Shown: positions 16,883 to 25,389, counted from the first letter of the stretch. The stretch is 31,238 nt of DNA from HGM04593 sp964423665 (GCA_964423665.1 CAYRFX010000024.1:1-31238); one strand, 5' to 3'. Notes: a model not told the origin generated them from the sequence alone. Program-made: numbers and translations.

Positions 16883-16890
16883 TATCTTCG
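16883..16890 (+). promoter_or_regulatory. Possible -7 element TATCTTCG of mutS2
   Basis: TATCTTCG lies 29 bases before the ATG at 16920, one base off TAnnTTTG. The gap 16700-16919 otherwise contains the GH31 promoter region and AT-rich sequence. Confidence 0.35.
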
Positions 16891-16919
16891 CCTTGTTTTT
16901 GCAGAATTTTAAGATAAAG

Positions 16920-19433
16920 ATGATATATCCCCGTAATTTTGAGAGTAAAATAGAGTTTGATGTGGTGCGCCGCATGCTGAAAGAACATTGTCTTTGTTCT
17001 CTTGGACGTGAGAGGGTTGATGAGTTGGTTTTTATGACCGATTTTGATACTATTGTTACACGGCTCACCGAAACCGAGGAGTTTGTGCGCATCTTGCAGG
17101 TGGAGCAGGGCTTTCCATCGGATTTTTATTTTGATGTGCGTGAGCCGTTGCAGCGCATACGCATAGAAGGAATGTATATGAGTGCCGATGAGTTGTTTGC
17201 GCTACGCCGTTCGCTCGACACTATCGGGCGCATATTGTCATTGTTGCGCAAGCAGAATGGTGAAAATTCCGATGGAGATGATAATCCTCTTTATCCTTCG
17301 TTGCGCAGCCTTGCAGGCGATGTTGAGAATTTTCCGGCAATTATACACGCCATTGACGCCATTATAGATAAATTTGGTGCGGTGAAGGATAGCGCATCGC
17401 CCGTGTTGGCGCGTATCCGCGGCGAGCTGGTGCGTACATCCGGCAGTATCTCCCGCACTCTGAATACAATTTTGCGCAGGGCACAAGCCGACGGGCTTGT
17501 GGAGAAAGATGCTGCGCCCACCTTCCGTGACGGGCGTTTGGTTATTCCCGTTGCTCCGGCGCTTAAACGCAAAATGGGCGGTATTGTGCACGATGAGTCG
17601 GCGAGTGGAAAAACTGTGTTCATAGAACCGGCAGAGGTGGTGGAGGCAAATAACCGCATTCGCGAGCTCGAAGCAGAAGAGAAACGTGAGGTTATAGCCA
17701 TTCTCACAGCCTTTTCGGCTGAATTACGCCCCTCAGTGCCTTCTCTCATGCAGGCTTACGCTTTTTTGGGAGAGATGGATTTTATACGCGCAAAGGCGGA
17801 GCTTGCCATTGGCTTTAATGCAATTAAGCCTATTCTGGAAAATAGACCGATGATGGATTGGGGGGCAGCCGTTCACCCCTTGCTGGAATTGTCGTTGCGC
17901 AAGCATGGTCGTCGCATGTCACCGCTTGATATTGAGCTTGACGGCGATGGTCGTATTCTCTTGATTTCCGGTCCAAATGCGGGTGGAAAATCTGTTTGCT
18001 TGAAAACAGCCGGTCTTTTGCAATATATGTTGCAGTGTGGTCTTTTGGTGCCGCTGCATGAGCGTAGCCGTGCCGGTCTATTCAAACATCTGTTTATAAA
18101 TATCGGTGACGAACAGAGCATAGAAGATGACCTCAGTACCTATTCGAGCCATCTGCTCAACATGAAAGTTACGCTCAAGAACTGCGATGAGGATTCGCTC
18201 ATTCTCATAGATGAGTTTGGTAGCGGAACGGAACCTTTGATTGGTGCAGCAATAGCCGAGGCTTTGCTTAAACGTTTCAATGCCCATGGTGCATTTGGCA
18301 TCATTACCACCCATTATCAGAATCTGAAACACTTTGCCGACTCTACATCCGGTGTGGTGAATGGTGCCATGCTGTATGACCGAGGTGAGATGCGTCCCCT
18401 GTTCCAGTTGCAGATAGGCAACCCCGGTAGCTCATTTGCCGTGGAGATTGCTCGCAAGATAGGTTTACCCGAAGAGGTTATAGAAGATGCCTCGCAGATA
18501 GTGGGCAGCGACTATATCCGTTCCGATAAATATTTGCAGGATATTGTGCGCGACAAGCGTTACTGGGAGACCAAACGCAAGAATGTGCATCAGAAAGAGA
18601 AAGAACTCGACGAGATGCTGGGCAAGGTGCAAGAGTCCTCCGAAGAATTGAGGAAGAACCGCAAACAGATATTAAAAGATGCCCGCGAGGAGGCCGAGCA
18701 GTTGTTGCGCGAGGCTAATGCAAAAATAGAGAATACCATACGCAGCATAGTGGAGGCAAAGGCTGAAAAAGAGAAAACCCGTCAAGCGCGTCAGGAGTTG
18801 CGTGATTTTGGAAAAGAACTCGAAGAGTTGGCAAAACAGCAACAACAGATGAAAACCGATCGCGAGGTGGCAAAAATACTTGCCCGTCAAGAGCGCAAGA
18901 AGAACGGCAAGAAAGAGAAAAATACACCCTTGCAGCAACAGGGCGATGAACCTCAAAAGAAAAAGCAGATTGTTTTGCAAGCAGGTATGTATGTGCGCAT
19001 TGAGGGGCAGCAGGCTGTTGGGGAAATTTTGTCAATAAACAGGACAAGCGCAGTGGTGCGTTTCGGGGCTATAAAATCCACTGTCTCCATAAAACGGCTG
19101 CAGCCCGCCGATGCACCTAAGGAAGAGGTGCGCAAGGTCTCTTTCCTCACAAGCGAAACTCAGCAACAGATGCATGACAAACGCCTGAATTTCAAATCCG
19201 ATATAGATATCCGCGGCATGCGTGGCGATGAGGCTGTGCAGGCTGTTACATATTTCCTTGATGATGCCGTGATGTGCGATGTTCATCAACTGCGTGTGTT
19301 GCATGGTACCGGTAACGGTATTCTGCGCACTCTTGTGCGACAATATTTGAGCACGGTGCCTTTTGTGCGCACTTTCCACGACGAGCATGTGCAGTTTGGC
19401 GGTGCGGGTATCACTGTGATAGAGCTTGATTAA
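16920..19433 (+). CDS. mutS2: Endonuclease MutS2
   Basis: 837 residues from ATG 16920. The frame stays open back to a TTG at 16893, but MIYPRNFESKIEFD is the usual MutS2 start in Bacteroidota. A core and clamp region is followed by the ATPase with Walker A GPNAGGKS (351-358), Walker B LILIDEFGSGTEP and the TTHYQNLK switch. A coiled, Lys/Glu-rich region (about 545-690) precedes a KOW-like segment and the C-terminal Smr nuclease domain (DIRGMRGDEA, HGTGNGILR with H795). MutS2 acts on recombination intermediates and stalled or collided ribosomes rather than in mismatch repair; it lacks the mismatch-reading domain of MutS. Length is normal for the family. It is divergent from the GH31 gene and convergent with the SIMPL gene. 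Confidence 0.95.
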   Translation: MIYPRNFESKIEFDVVRRMLKEHCLCSLGRERVDELVFMTDFDTIVTRLTETEEFVRILQVEQGFPSDFYFDVREPLQRIRIEGMYMSADELFALRRSLDTIGRILSLLRKQNGENSDGDDNPLYPSLRSLAGDVENFPAIIHAIDAIIDKFGAVKDSASPVLARIRGELVRTSGSISRTLNTILRRAQADGLVEKDAAPTFRDGRLVIPVAPALKRKMGGIVHDESASGKTVFIEPAEVVEANNRIRELEAEEKREVIAILTAFSAELRPSVPSLMQAYAFLGEMDFIRAKAELAIGFNAIKPILENRPMMDWGAAVHPLLELSLRKHGRRMSPLDIELDGDGRILLISGPNAGGKSVCLKTAGLLQYMLQCGLLVPLHERSRAGLFKHLFINIGDEQSIEDDLSTYSSHLLNMKVTLKNCDEDSLILIDEFGSGTEPLIGAAIAEALLKRFNAHGAFGIITTHYQNLKHFADSTSGVVNGAMLYDRGEMRPLFQLQIGNPGSSFAVEIARKIGLPEEVIEDASQIVGSDYIRSDKYLQDIVRDKRYWETKRKNVHQKEKELDEMLGKVQESSEELRKNRKQILKDAREEAEQLLREANAKIENTIRSIVEAKAEKEKTRQARQELRDFGKELEELAKQQQQMKTDREVAKILARQERKKNGKKEKNTPLQQQGDEPQKKKQIVLQAGMYVRIEGQQAVGEILSINRTSAVVRFGAIKSTVSIKRLQPADAPKEEVRKVSFLTSETQQQMHDKRLNFKSDIDIRGMRGDEAVQAVTYFLDDAVMCDVHQLRVLHGTGNGILRTLVRQYLSTVPFVRTFHDEHVQFGGAGITVIELD

Positions 19434-19475
19434 ACCAAAAATGACAAAATCCACAGATTTTGTCATTTTTGGTTT
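19432..19475. terminator. Bidirectional terminator between mutS2 and the SIMPL gene
   Basis: The 19-bp arms AAACCAAAAATGACAAAAT (19432-19450) and its exact complement (19457-19475) enclose the loop CCACAG. The stem uses the last two bases of the mutS2 stop codon and ends directly at the stop codon of the convergent gene, so one hairpin serves both transcripts. Confidence 0.8.
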
Positions 19476-20195
19476 TCATTCATTAAGTAAAAATTTTACA
19501 TTTACATTTACCGTGTAGGTGATTTTTCCAATCTCCACCTGCGGTTCATCGCTTGCGTCTAAGGCTGCGTTTTCTATAGCCATTGTATTGCGTGCCTTGT
19601 ATAGGCGGGGTTGAGCGCTACCGCTTGAGTATTTGTTGGAATTTATGCTCTGTGCAGCTCCTATGCTTTGTCCGATGGCTTCGGCAAGGTTTGCAGCCTC
19701 CTCTTTTGCTTTTATCATTGCCTTTGCGCCCAGCTCTTTATATATTTCATCTTCTTTGCTGTAGTTGGTGCGCACCAGTTGAATATTTGTTATATTGTGA
19801 ACCTCCAGTTGGCTGATTACCTTTTGCATTGTATCGGCACTGCCCAGCTTCAGCATATATGTTGCGCTGGTGCGTGGGGTTATGTTGCGACGAAAGGCTG
19901 TGTAGGTTATTTCGCTGCCCATGTAATTGAGTGTGAGGGATTTTTCAATGTCTATCCCTAAATTCTGCAAGGTTTTTATCATGATGGTTTGCAGCTCCTC
20001 AACACTCTGCTTGCCTTTATTGTCTTTCTCATTTATGGTGATGCTCACATACAACTCGTCGGGCGTTACTTTTTTCTCACATGTGCTGTTCTGCATTATG
20101 TAAGGGCGATTATCTGCTTGTGCCTGTATGTTTATTGGGGCGGTGGCTGTGATTGCGAGAATTGCAATCAGCAATTTCTTTTTAATCTGTTTCAT
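19476..20195 (-). CDS. SIMPL (DUF541) domain secreted protein
   Basis: 239 residues from ATG 20195; the frame is open 30 codons further upstream, but those codons are not signal-like. From ATG 20195 there is a clear signal peptide (KKLLIAILAITATAPINIQAQA). The body matches the SIMPL/DUF541 fold: a strand with CEKKVTPDELYVSITI, a helix SVEELQTIMIKTLQNLGID, TSATYMLKLGSADTMQKV, and the C-terminal helix AKAMIKAKEEAANLAEAIGQ followed by VEIGKITYTVNVNVKFLL. Family members are periplasmic or surface proteins of poorly known role, some linked to oxidative stress or signalling. It is downstream of the AraC-type gene on the same strand with a 119-base gap that contains no clear promoter or terminator. 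Confidence 0.85.
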   Translation of the reverse strand: MKQIKKKLLIAILAITATAPINIQAQADNRPYIMQNSTCEKKVTPDELYVSITINEKDNKGKQSVEELQTIMIKTLQNLGIDIEKSLTLNYMGSEITYTAFRRNITPRTSATYMLKLGSADTMQKVISQLEVHNITNIQLVRTNYSKEDEIYKELGAKAMIKAKEEAANLAEAIGQSIGAAQSINSNKYSSGSAQPRLYKARNTMAIENAALDASDEPQVEIGKITYTVNVNVKFLLNE

Positions 20196-20314
20196 GGTTT
20201 CTGTTTTTTTTTGTTTTGCCTGCAAATTGGGGTTTTTGAAACAAATAAACAAATGATATGCGTTTTTTTCGCCTCTTTTTAACACAATTTGTGTGTCGTG
20301 AACATATATTCAGC

Positions 20315-21226
20315 CTATTTGATGGCGCGTTTCCTGTATTCCAAAGGTGATAATCCGGTCTTCTTTTTGAAAAATGTAGAGAATTGTCCCAGACATTCGA
20401 AATGAAGCTGTTCGGCAATGCCTGCAATGCTCATATTTGTGGAATACAACAGCTCTTTTGCTTTTATGAGCTTAAGCTCCTGGCGGTATTGTCCGGGCGA
20501 TATGCCGCATGTGCGTTTGAACTCCCGGCGGAAGAGCGAGTAGCTGATGTTGAGTGATGCGGCAATATCCTCGAGCGTGTGCCCGCCATTCATATCTTCT
20601 TTCATTATGGCTTTTGCTTGATTTATGACGCGGGTCATATAGCTGTCGCCGAAGGTGTGGTTGAGGTTCTCGTAATATACCCTGCCAATAAGGGAGAAGG
20701 CGAGCCCGGCTGCCATCTGCTGGTATCCCTTCCGTTCGCTGCTCACAATCTCGAGAATGCGATGGTAGGTGTTTGTTATGTGGTCATCTACCCCTATGCG
20801 GAAGATACAATTCTTGAAGGTGAAGAAACCGGCTTTTATTTTGTCGTCTATGATGCTGCCGTTGAAACCAATCCAATGATCGTCCCAGCCTGTTGCAGGG
20901 TCGGGTGCAAAGGAGTGCCACTCGCCGGGGAAGAGCATGAACATTGTGCCGGCTTCAATTTTTGTCTTAGAGCAAGATGCGCTTTCAAAATACCCGCTTC
21001 CACGGGTGATATATATGAGCTGGTATTCGTTGAGCACACGTCGTCCCTCTGCCGAGAATTTATAGGCGTCGGGGTGTGCAGAGAGGTCGTACCCCTCTCC
21101 TGCGTCAATGTGCCGGAATCCCACCGTGCTTACTGCCAATCCCCACGACTTGTCTCTGGGTGATATTTGCAGGTATTTGCACTGTTCAATTTTGGTCTTA
21201 TTTTCAATAGCTTTTTCTTCTTTCAT
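20315..21226 (-). CDS. AraC-family transcriptional regulator
   Basis: 303 residues. The N-terminal half is a cupin-type AraC sensor domain (NEYQLIYITRGSGYFES, GTMFMLFPGEWHSFAPD, GWDDHWIGFNGS), suited to binding a small ligand, often a sugar. The C-terminal about 100 residues hold two helix-turn-helix motifs (TLEDIAASLNISYSLFRREF and SIAGIAEQLHFECLGQFSTF) and the AraC signature FKKKTGLSPLEYRK. It is transcribed away from the porin gene with 242 bases between them, so the porin is the first candidate target besides itself. The ligand cannot be read from sequence. Confidence 0.92.
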   Translation of the reverse strand: MKEEKAIENKTKIEQCKYLQISPRDKSWGLAVSTVGFRHIDAGEGYDLSAHPDAYKFSAEGRRVLNEYQLIYITRGSGYFESASCSKTKIEAGTMFMLFPGEWHSFAPDPATGWDDHWIGFNGSIIDDKIKAGFFTFKNCIFRIGVDDHITNTYHRILEIVSSERKGYQQMAAGLAFSLIGRVYYENLNHTFGDSYMTRVINQAKAIMKEDMNGGHTLEDIAASLNISYSLFRREFKRTCGISPGQYRQELKLIKAKELLYSTNMSIAGIAEQLHFECLGQFSTFFKKKTGLSPLEYRKRAIK

Positions 21227-21468
21227 CTTCTTTCAGGTGTTGTTGTAGTAAAGTGGGTGGTGTTTTTCACAAAGAAAATAAAAAAGTTTATATAATTGTT
21301 AATTTATGCAATATTTTTTTGAAAAAACTTAAACAATATCTCCTCTTTTTTGCTTTAATCCTTATATATAATGGAGGTGGCTGTTCTTGTTGTGTGGTGT
21401 TGGGGTCGAAAAACATTTCTTATGTTTTGTTTGTTTCTCTCTCTGTAAACTTTCAAACAAATAAAATT

Positions 21469-22743
21469 ATGAAAAAACTTTTAAAGGCAACAATGGTTTT
21501 TGTTTGCGCATGCCTGACATGCTCGGCAGTTGGCGCACAGGATTGGGTGAAGCCAAAAGATGAACCCGTCTCATTAATTTGTATCAGCGAGACAATAAAT
21601 GAGGCTCCCGATGTGGTGGAGATTTTCCAAACTACTCAGAGCAATTATTATCACGACCCTCGTGCTCCGCGCTTTGTGCTTGTCGATCAGCAAGGCAAGT
21701 GGGGACTGGGTATCGGTGGTTATTTGCAGACTACATTTGAGTATGACTTTGGTGGCTCTGTGGATAATGTTGATTTTCTGCCATCGGCAATAGACAGGAG
21801 CGGTGTCTCGTCGAGCCAGTATCAGATGGATATGACAAGCTCTACGATTTTTATGAAATTGGTGGGGCGAAGCAGTATCTTTGGCGATTTTTATGTTTTT
21901 ACATCGGGTAACTGGCGTGGCGATGGTGATGACTTCCGTCTGCACAATATGTATATGAGTACAAAATATTTGACATTTGGTTACACCACAGGTGCTTTTA
22001 TGGATCTTGAGGCTTGCCCCGTTACGGTTGATTATGGCGGTCCTTGCGGTATGGCATTCTATCGTACTACACAGTTGCGCCTTAAATATGCTTTTGATTG
22101 GGGGCTCTCTATGGGCATGGGTATTGAGGCTTCAAAGCCCGAAGGCACAAATACCGAGTTCTCCAATATCACCAGCCAGCGTATGCCTAATATCCCGGTG
22201 TATGTACAATATGATTTCAACCCCAATAATCATATTCGTGTAGCAGGAGTTGTGCGCAATCTTTCCTATCGCAACAATGTAACAGGTGACAAGCATAATA
22301 AGTATGCTTGGGGCGTACAGGCGAGTTTGCTGGGTACATTGGGTAAATTGCAGTTGAAAGGACAATTTACAATGGGTAAAGGCATTGGTTCCTATATAAA
22401 TAATATCTCGAATGTGGGTGTTGACCTTGTTCCCGCTGCCGAGGAAGGGCGTATGACAATGTTGCGTGCCGATGCATGGTATGTTGGCTTGCAATATAAT
22501 GTGAGCTCTAAGTTCTTTGCGACAGCAACATATAGCCAAACAACGTTACACTCTAACAGCGGTTATTCTGACGCCTATCCCGGTGCTTATCGTCGCGGGC
22601 AATATGTAGTGGCAAATATGTTTTATAATGTAAGCAAGAATATGCAGGTGGGGCTTGAGTTTCTCCATGGCTGGCGTTCCGATTTCAGTGGTGAGAAAGA
22701 TGGTGCTAACCGTGTAAACCTTGCCGCAAGATATAATTTCTAA
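21469..22743 (+). CDS. DcaP-like outer-membrane porin
   Basis: 424 residues from ATG 21469. The frame is open 72 codons upstream, but only from 21469 is there a signal peptide (KKLLKATMVFVCACLTCSAVGA). The protein is beta-rich with alternating aromatic strands and ends in RVNLAARYNF, a terminal aromatic as expected for BAM-inserted barrels. The segments GIGGYLQTTFEYDFGG, GDFYVFTSGNWRGDGDDFRL and TVDYGGPCGMAFYRTTQLRLKY follow the layout of DcaP-type trimeric porins. It would let small anions or acids through the outer membrane. Downstream lie two phosphate permeases, so phosphate is one reasonable substrate; this rests on position only. It is divergent from the AraC regulator. The 21227-21468 gap is AT-rich, with a near-consensus TATGTTTT at about 21420, and has no Pho-box-like repeats. 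Confidence 0.78.
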   Translation: MKKLLKATMVFVCACLTCSAVGAQDWVKPKDEPVSLICISETINEAPDVVEIFQTTQSNYYHDPRAPRFVLVDQQGKWGLGIGGYLQTTFEYDFGGSVDNVDFLPSAIDRSGVSSSQYQMDMTSSTIFMKLVGRSSIFGDFYVFTSGNWRGDGDDFRLHNMYMSTKYLTFGYTTGAFMDLEACPVTVDYGGPCGMAFYRTTQLRLKYAFDWGLSMGMGIEASKPEGTNTEFSNITSQRMPNIPVYVQYDFNPNNHIRVAGVVRNLSYRNNVTGDKHNKYAWGVQASLLGTLGKLQLKGQFTMGKGIGSYINNISNVGVDLVPAAEEGRMTMLRADAWYVGLQYNVSSKFFATATYSQTTLHSNSGYSDAYPGAYRRGQYVVANMFYNVSKNMQVGLEFLHGWRSDFSGEKDGANRVNLAARYNF

Positions 22744-22767
22744 AATACCCCAAAACCTTTTTGTTGA

Positions 22768-22808
22768 AAGCGGGCACCGATACCTATACGATAATCGGTT
22801 GCCCGCTT
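22768..22808 (+). terminator. Imperfect hairpin after the porin gene
   Basis: AAGCGGGCACCGAT (22768-22781) pairs with ATCGGTTGCCCGCTT (22794-22808), leaving one bulged T and a 12-base loop. It begins 25 bases after the porin stop. No T-run follows, so termination is less sure than for the other hairpins here. Confidence 0.5.
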
Positions 22809-22892
22809 GTAACATTTTGCATTCTGCGAAATGTCCTGCGCTCGCTGTAAAACCTCAAGCAAGCTTGTGTTTCGCTCGCTTGTAACATTTTG
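22804..22892. repeat. 16-bp direct repeat in the porin-pit gap
   Basis: CGCTTGTAACATTTTG occurs at 22804-22819 and again at 22877-22892, 73 bases apart. The second copy runs into the Pho-box-like array and carries its first GTAAC unit; the first copy overlaps the right arm of the porin hairpin. The segment between is GC-richer and contains no gene. Confidence 0.7.
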
Positions 22893-22937
22893 GTAACATT
22901 TATGTAATAGAGTAGTAATGTTTATTATTGATTTTTG
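22881..22937 (+). promoter_or_regulatory. Pho-box-like tandem repeats and promoter of the first pit gene
   Basis: Four units begin at 22881, 22892, 22903 and 22914: TGTAACATTTT, GGTAACATTTA, TGTAATAGAGT and AGTAATGTTTA. The spacing is exactly 11 bp with the core GTAAY. PhoB/PhoP-type regulators bind direct repeats at 11-bp spacing and replace the upstream promoter element. Five bases after the array comes GATTTTTG (22930-22937), one base off TAnnTTTG, and no TTTG -33 element is visible, as expected for an activated promoter. The 5' untranslated region would be about 80 nt. Confidence 0.6.
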
Positions 22938-23022
22938 CAAACGAAAAGGTAGCGGGTGGCAGTTTGTGTTTGTTGCGGTCTGCCTGCACGATAAAATCGG
23001 AGCATATTAACAATATAAACAT

Positions 23023-25272
23023 ATGGAATTATCTTATCTTTTAATCGTTGTATTCTTATTCGTATTGGCTGTCATAGACCTTTGGGTGGGAGTGAGTAAC
23101 GATGCTGTGAATTTTATCGGTTCGGCAGTGGGCTGCAAGGCAGCTAAGCTGAAACATGTGATTTTTGTTGCTGCGGCAGGTGTGTTCATCGGTGCAGCGT
23201 TCAGTAACGGAATGATGGAGGTTGCCCGTAGTGGTATTTTTAATCCTGCAGAGTTCTATTTTTCAGAGGTTATGTGCATTTTCCTTGCCGTTATGGTGAG
23301 TGATGTGTTCTTGCTCGACCTCTTCAACTCCCTTGGCTTGCCTACATCTACCACTGTGTCGTTGGTTTTTGAACTTCTTGGTGCTGCATTCATAGTGGCA
23401 ATAATAAAGATGATAGGCGGTGATACCGATATGAATATTGTGGGGCTGCTTAATACAGATAAGGCTTTGGTGATGATTATCTCAATATTCCTGTCTGTGG
23501 CGATAGCCTTTGTGTTTGGTCTCATCGTGCAGTGGATTGCCCGCCTTATATTCACATTCCACTTCCGCAAGAATCTTGGTCGCAAGATAGGCTTGTTTGG
23601 CGGTATTGCTGTTACCTCCATTGTCTATTTTATGCTTATAAAAGGACTGAAAGGTACCACTATTGTCCCCGATGTTGTAACTGATTATATCGATAATAAT
23701 CTGTTTGTTGTTCTTGGGGGCTGTTTCCTGTTTTTTACCATACTGATGCAGTTGCTCCACTTGTGCAAGGTTAATGTGCTCAAGGTGGTAGTGCTTATAG
23801 GTACCTTCTCGTTGGCTCTTGCATTTGCCGGCAACGACCTTGTAAACTTTATCGGTGTTACACTTGCCGGGTTCGACTCTTTTATAACTTTCTCATTTAA
23901 CAACCCTGAATGTCTTGCTGCCGACCAGTTTACTATGGAGTCGCTTGCAGGAGAGGCAAAAACACCTGTGTATTTCTTGTTTGGTGCAGGTGCCATAATG
24001 GTGTTTGCTCTGGCAACAAGCAAAAAGGCTTTGAAGGTGTTGCAGACATCTATAGACCTTTCGACACAGAATAACGAAGAGAATGAGATATTCGGAACCT
24101 CTCCCATCGCGCGTAATCTAGTGCGTGTTGTTACAAAATTTGCCGATGTTATCGTGAAAACCACTCCGCAGGGCTTGAAGTCGTGGGTGAACAAGCGTTT
24201 TGCTCCCATTGAGGAGAGGCAGGATATAGCATTCGACCTTGTACGCGCATCGGTTAATCTGGTACTTGGTGGTTTGCTCATCGCAGTGGGAACATCTTTG
24301 AAACTACCTCTTTCTACAACTTATATAACCTTCATGGTTGCCATGGGTAGCTCTCTTGCCGACCGTGCTTGGGGGCGTGAGAGTGCTGTTTATCGTGTAA
24401 CGGGTGTAATCTCTGTTATCGGCGGCTGGTTTGTTACAGCGGGCGCAGCCTTCATTCTTGGTGCTTTTGTAGCTGCAATAATGTATTATGGCGGTATAAT
24501 AGCAATGTATGCGATGATTGCGCTTGTAATATATCTGCTTGTTCATAGCCATATAAAATATAATAAAAAGAAGAAAGAGGAGCAGGCCGATGTTACCATG
24601 CAGGTTATGTTGCGTAGTGATGATGAGGCTGAGGTGTGGGTCGCTCTCAAAGAACACACTGCAAAAACTCTTTCCTCTTCGCTATCATTCTCGGCTGATA
24701 CATACAAACGCATGTTTGAGGCTTTTGCAAAAGATTCTTTGCGTCCCTTGAAACTTTCGCTCATAAAGATTGTTGAAGAAAAGGCTATGCTTAAAAAGCA
24801 ACGCCGTTTGGAGACACGCGGATTGCAGCGCATAGAACAGCAGCTCTCTTTTGAGCGAAGCACATGGTACCACCTCAGTACCAATAGCTGCCAACAGATG
24901 CTCAACACCCTCACCCGCATCGGTGAGCCTATGAAAGAGCATGCCGACAATAGCTTCTCTCCTCTTTCAAAGAGTTATATAGAGGAATTCTCGCCATACT
25001 GCCGCGATGTGTATAACGTGCTTATGGATATTAACCGCATGGTTGAGAATGGAGATTATTCCAATTCCGAGGAGGTTTCTTCTCGTGCCAAGGAACTCAA
25101 ACACTCGCTTGCAACTCTGCGTAAGACACAAACAAGGCGCTTGCAGGAAAATAAAGGCAGCCTGCGCCTGGATTTTGAGTACTTGAATCTTATACAGGAG
25201 AGCCACGAGCTACTCAGCGAAGTGCGTAACCTGTTGCGTGGTTGCAATAAATATTTTGCACCTTTGAACTGA
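23023..25272 (+). CDS. PiT-family inorganic phosphate permease with C-terminal PhoU-like domain (copy 1)
   Basis: 749 residues. The first about 515 residues are a multi-helix permease with the two inverted PiT signatures GVSNDAVNF (23-31) and AGNDLVNFIG (269-278), plus LGLPTSTTVS and the related LKLPLSTTYIT, the duplicated motif lining the transport path. A Lys-rich linker (KYNKKKKEEQ) follows the last helix. Residues about 535-749 form a soluble, helical PhoU-like domain (FAKDSLRPLKLSLIKIVEEK, CQQMLNTLTRIGEPMKEHAD). PiT proteins carry metal-phosphate with a proton or sodium ion. The fused PhoU-like part could sense transport state and inform a PhoR kinase. It is preceded by the Pho-box-like array and followed by an intrinsic terminator and a paralogue. 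Confidence 0.92.
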   Translation: MELSYLLIVVFLFVLAVIDLWVGVSNDAVNFIGSAVGCKAAKLKHVIFVAAAGVFIGAAFSNGMMEVARSGIFNPAEFYFSEVMCIFLAVMVSDVFLLDLFNSLGLPTSTTVSLVFELLGAAFIVAIIKMIGGDTDMNIVGLLNTDKALVMIISIFLSVAIAFVFGLIVQWIARLIFTFHFRKNLGRKIGLFGGIAVTSIVYFMLIKGLKGTTIVPDVVTDYIDNNLFVVLGGCFLFFTILMQLLHLCKVNVLKVVVLIGTFSLALAFAGNDLVNFIGVTLAGFDSFITFSFNNPECLAADQFTMESLAGEAKTPVYFLFGAGAIMVFALATSKKALKVLQTSIDLSTQNNEENEIFGTSPIARNLVRVVTKFADVIVKTTPQGLKSWVNKRFAPIEERQDIAFDLVRASVNLVLGGLLIAVGTSLKLPLSTTYITFMVAMGSSLADRAWGRESAVYRVTGVISVIGGWFVTAGAAFILGAFVAAIMYYGGIIAMYAMIALVIYLLVHSHIKYNKKKKEEQADVTMQVMLRSDDEAEVWVALKEHTAKTLSSSLSFSADTYKRMFEAFAKDSLRPLKLSLIKIVEEKAMLKKQRRLETRGLQRIEQQLSFERSTWYHLSTNSCQQMLNTLTRIGEPMKEHADNSFSPLSKSYIEEFSPYCRDVYNVLMDINRMVENGDYSNSEEVSSRAKELKHSLATLRKTQTRRLQENKGSLRLDFEYLNLIQESHELLSEVRNLLRGCNKYFAPLN

Positions 25273-25306
25273 TAATTGCATGATGCTGTAAATTAGTTCA
25301 TTATAT

Positions 25307-25349
25307 AATTGGCAAAAGGGTAGGTTTCTCCCTTTTGCCAATTTTTTTT
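25307..25349 (+). terminator. Rho-independent terminator of pit copy 1
   Basis: AATTGGCAAAAGGG (25307-25320) pairs exactly with CCCTTTTGCCAATT (25330-25343) around a 9-base loop, followed by a run of eight T. It lies 34 bases after the stop. Confidence 0.92.
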
Positions 25350-25360
25350 GCTCCCTTTCC

Positions 25361-25389
25361 TTGATTTATAAAATATTTATATATTTTTG
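25361..25389 (+). promoter_or_regulatory. Bacteroidota-type promoter of pit copy 2
   Basis: TTG at 25361-25363 and TATTTTTG at 25382-25389 (exact TAnnTTTG) with 18 bases between. Unlike copy 1 there are no GTAAY repeats upstream, which suggests this copy is expressed without Pho-type control. The 5' untranslated region would be about 75 nt. Confidence 0.55.

Noticed and set aside
16893..16919. TTG-initiated extension of mutS2
   Set aside because: The ATG at 16920 gives the family-typical N-terminus; the extension overlaps the likely promoter and leader.
20196..20285. 30-codon N-terminal extension of the SIMPL protein
   Set aside because: The signal peptide begins at ATG 20195, and the extension is AT-rich leader sequence.
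20282..20294. Palindrome ACACAATTTGTGT between the SIMPL and AraC genes as an operator or terminator
   Set aside because: Short, AT-rich, no T-run and no second copy; too weak to call.
21253..21468. 72-codon N-terminal extension of the porin
   Set aside because: The signal peptide begins at ATG 21469; the extension would bury it and covers the intergenic promoter region.
10326..22853. Shared words TCGCTG(C/T)AAAAC at 10326-10337 and 22842-22853 as a dispersed repeat family
   Set aside because: Only 12 bases with one mismatch, and no similarity beyond that; chance cannot be excluded.
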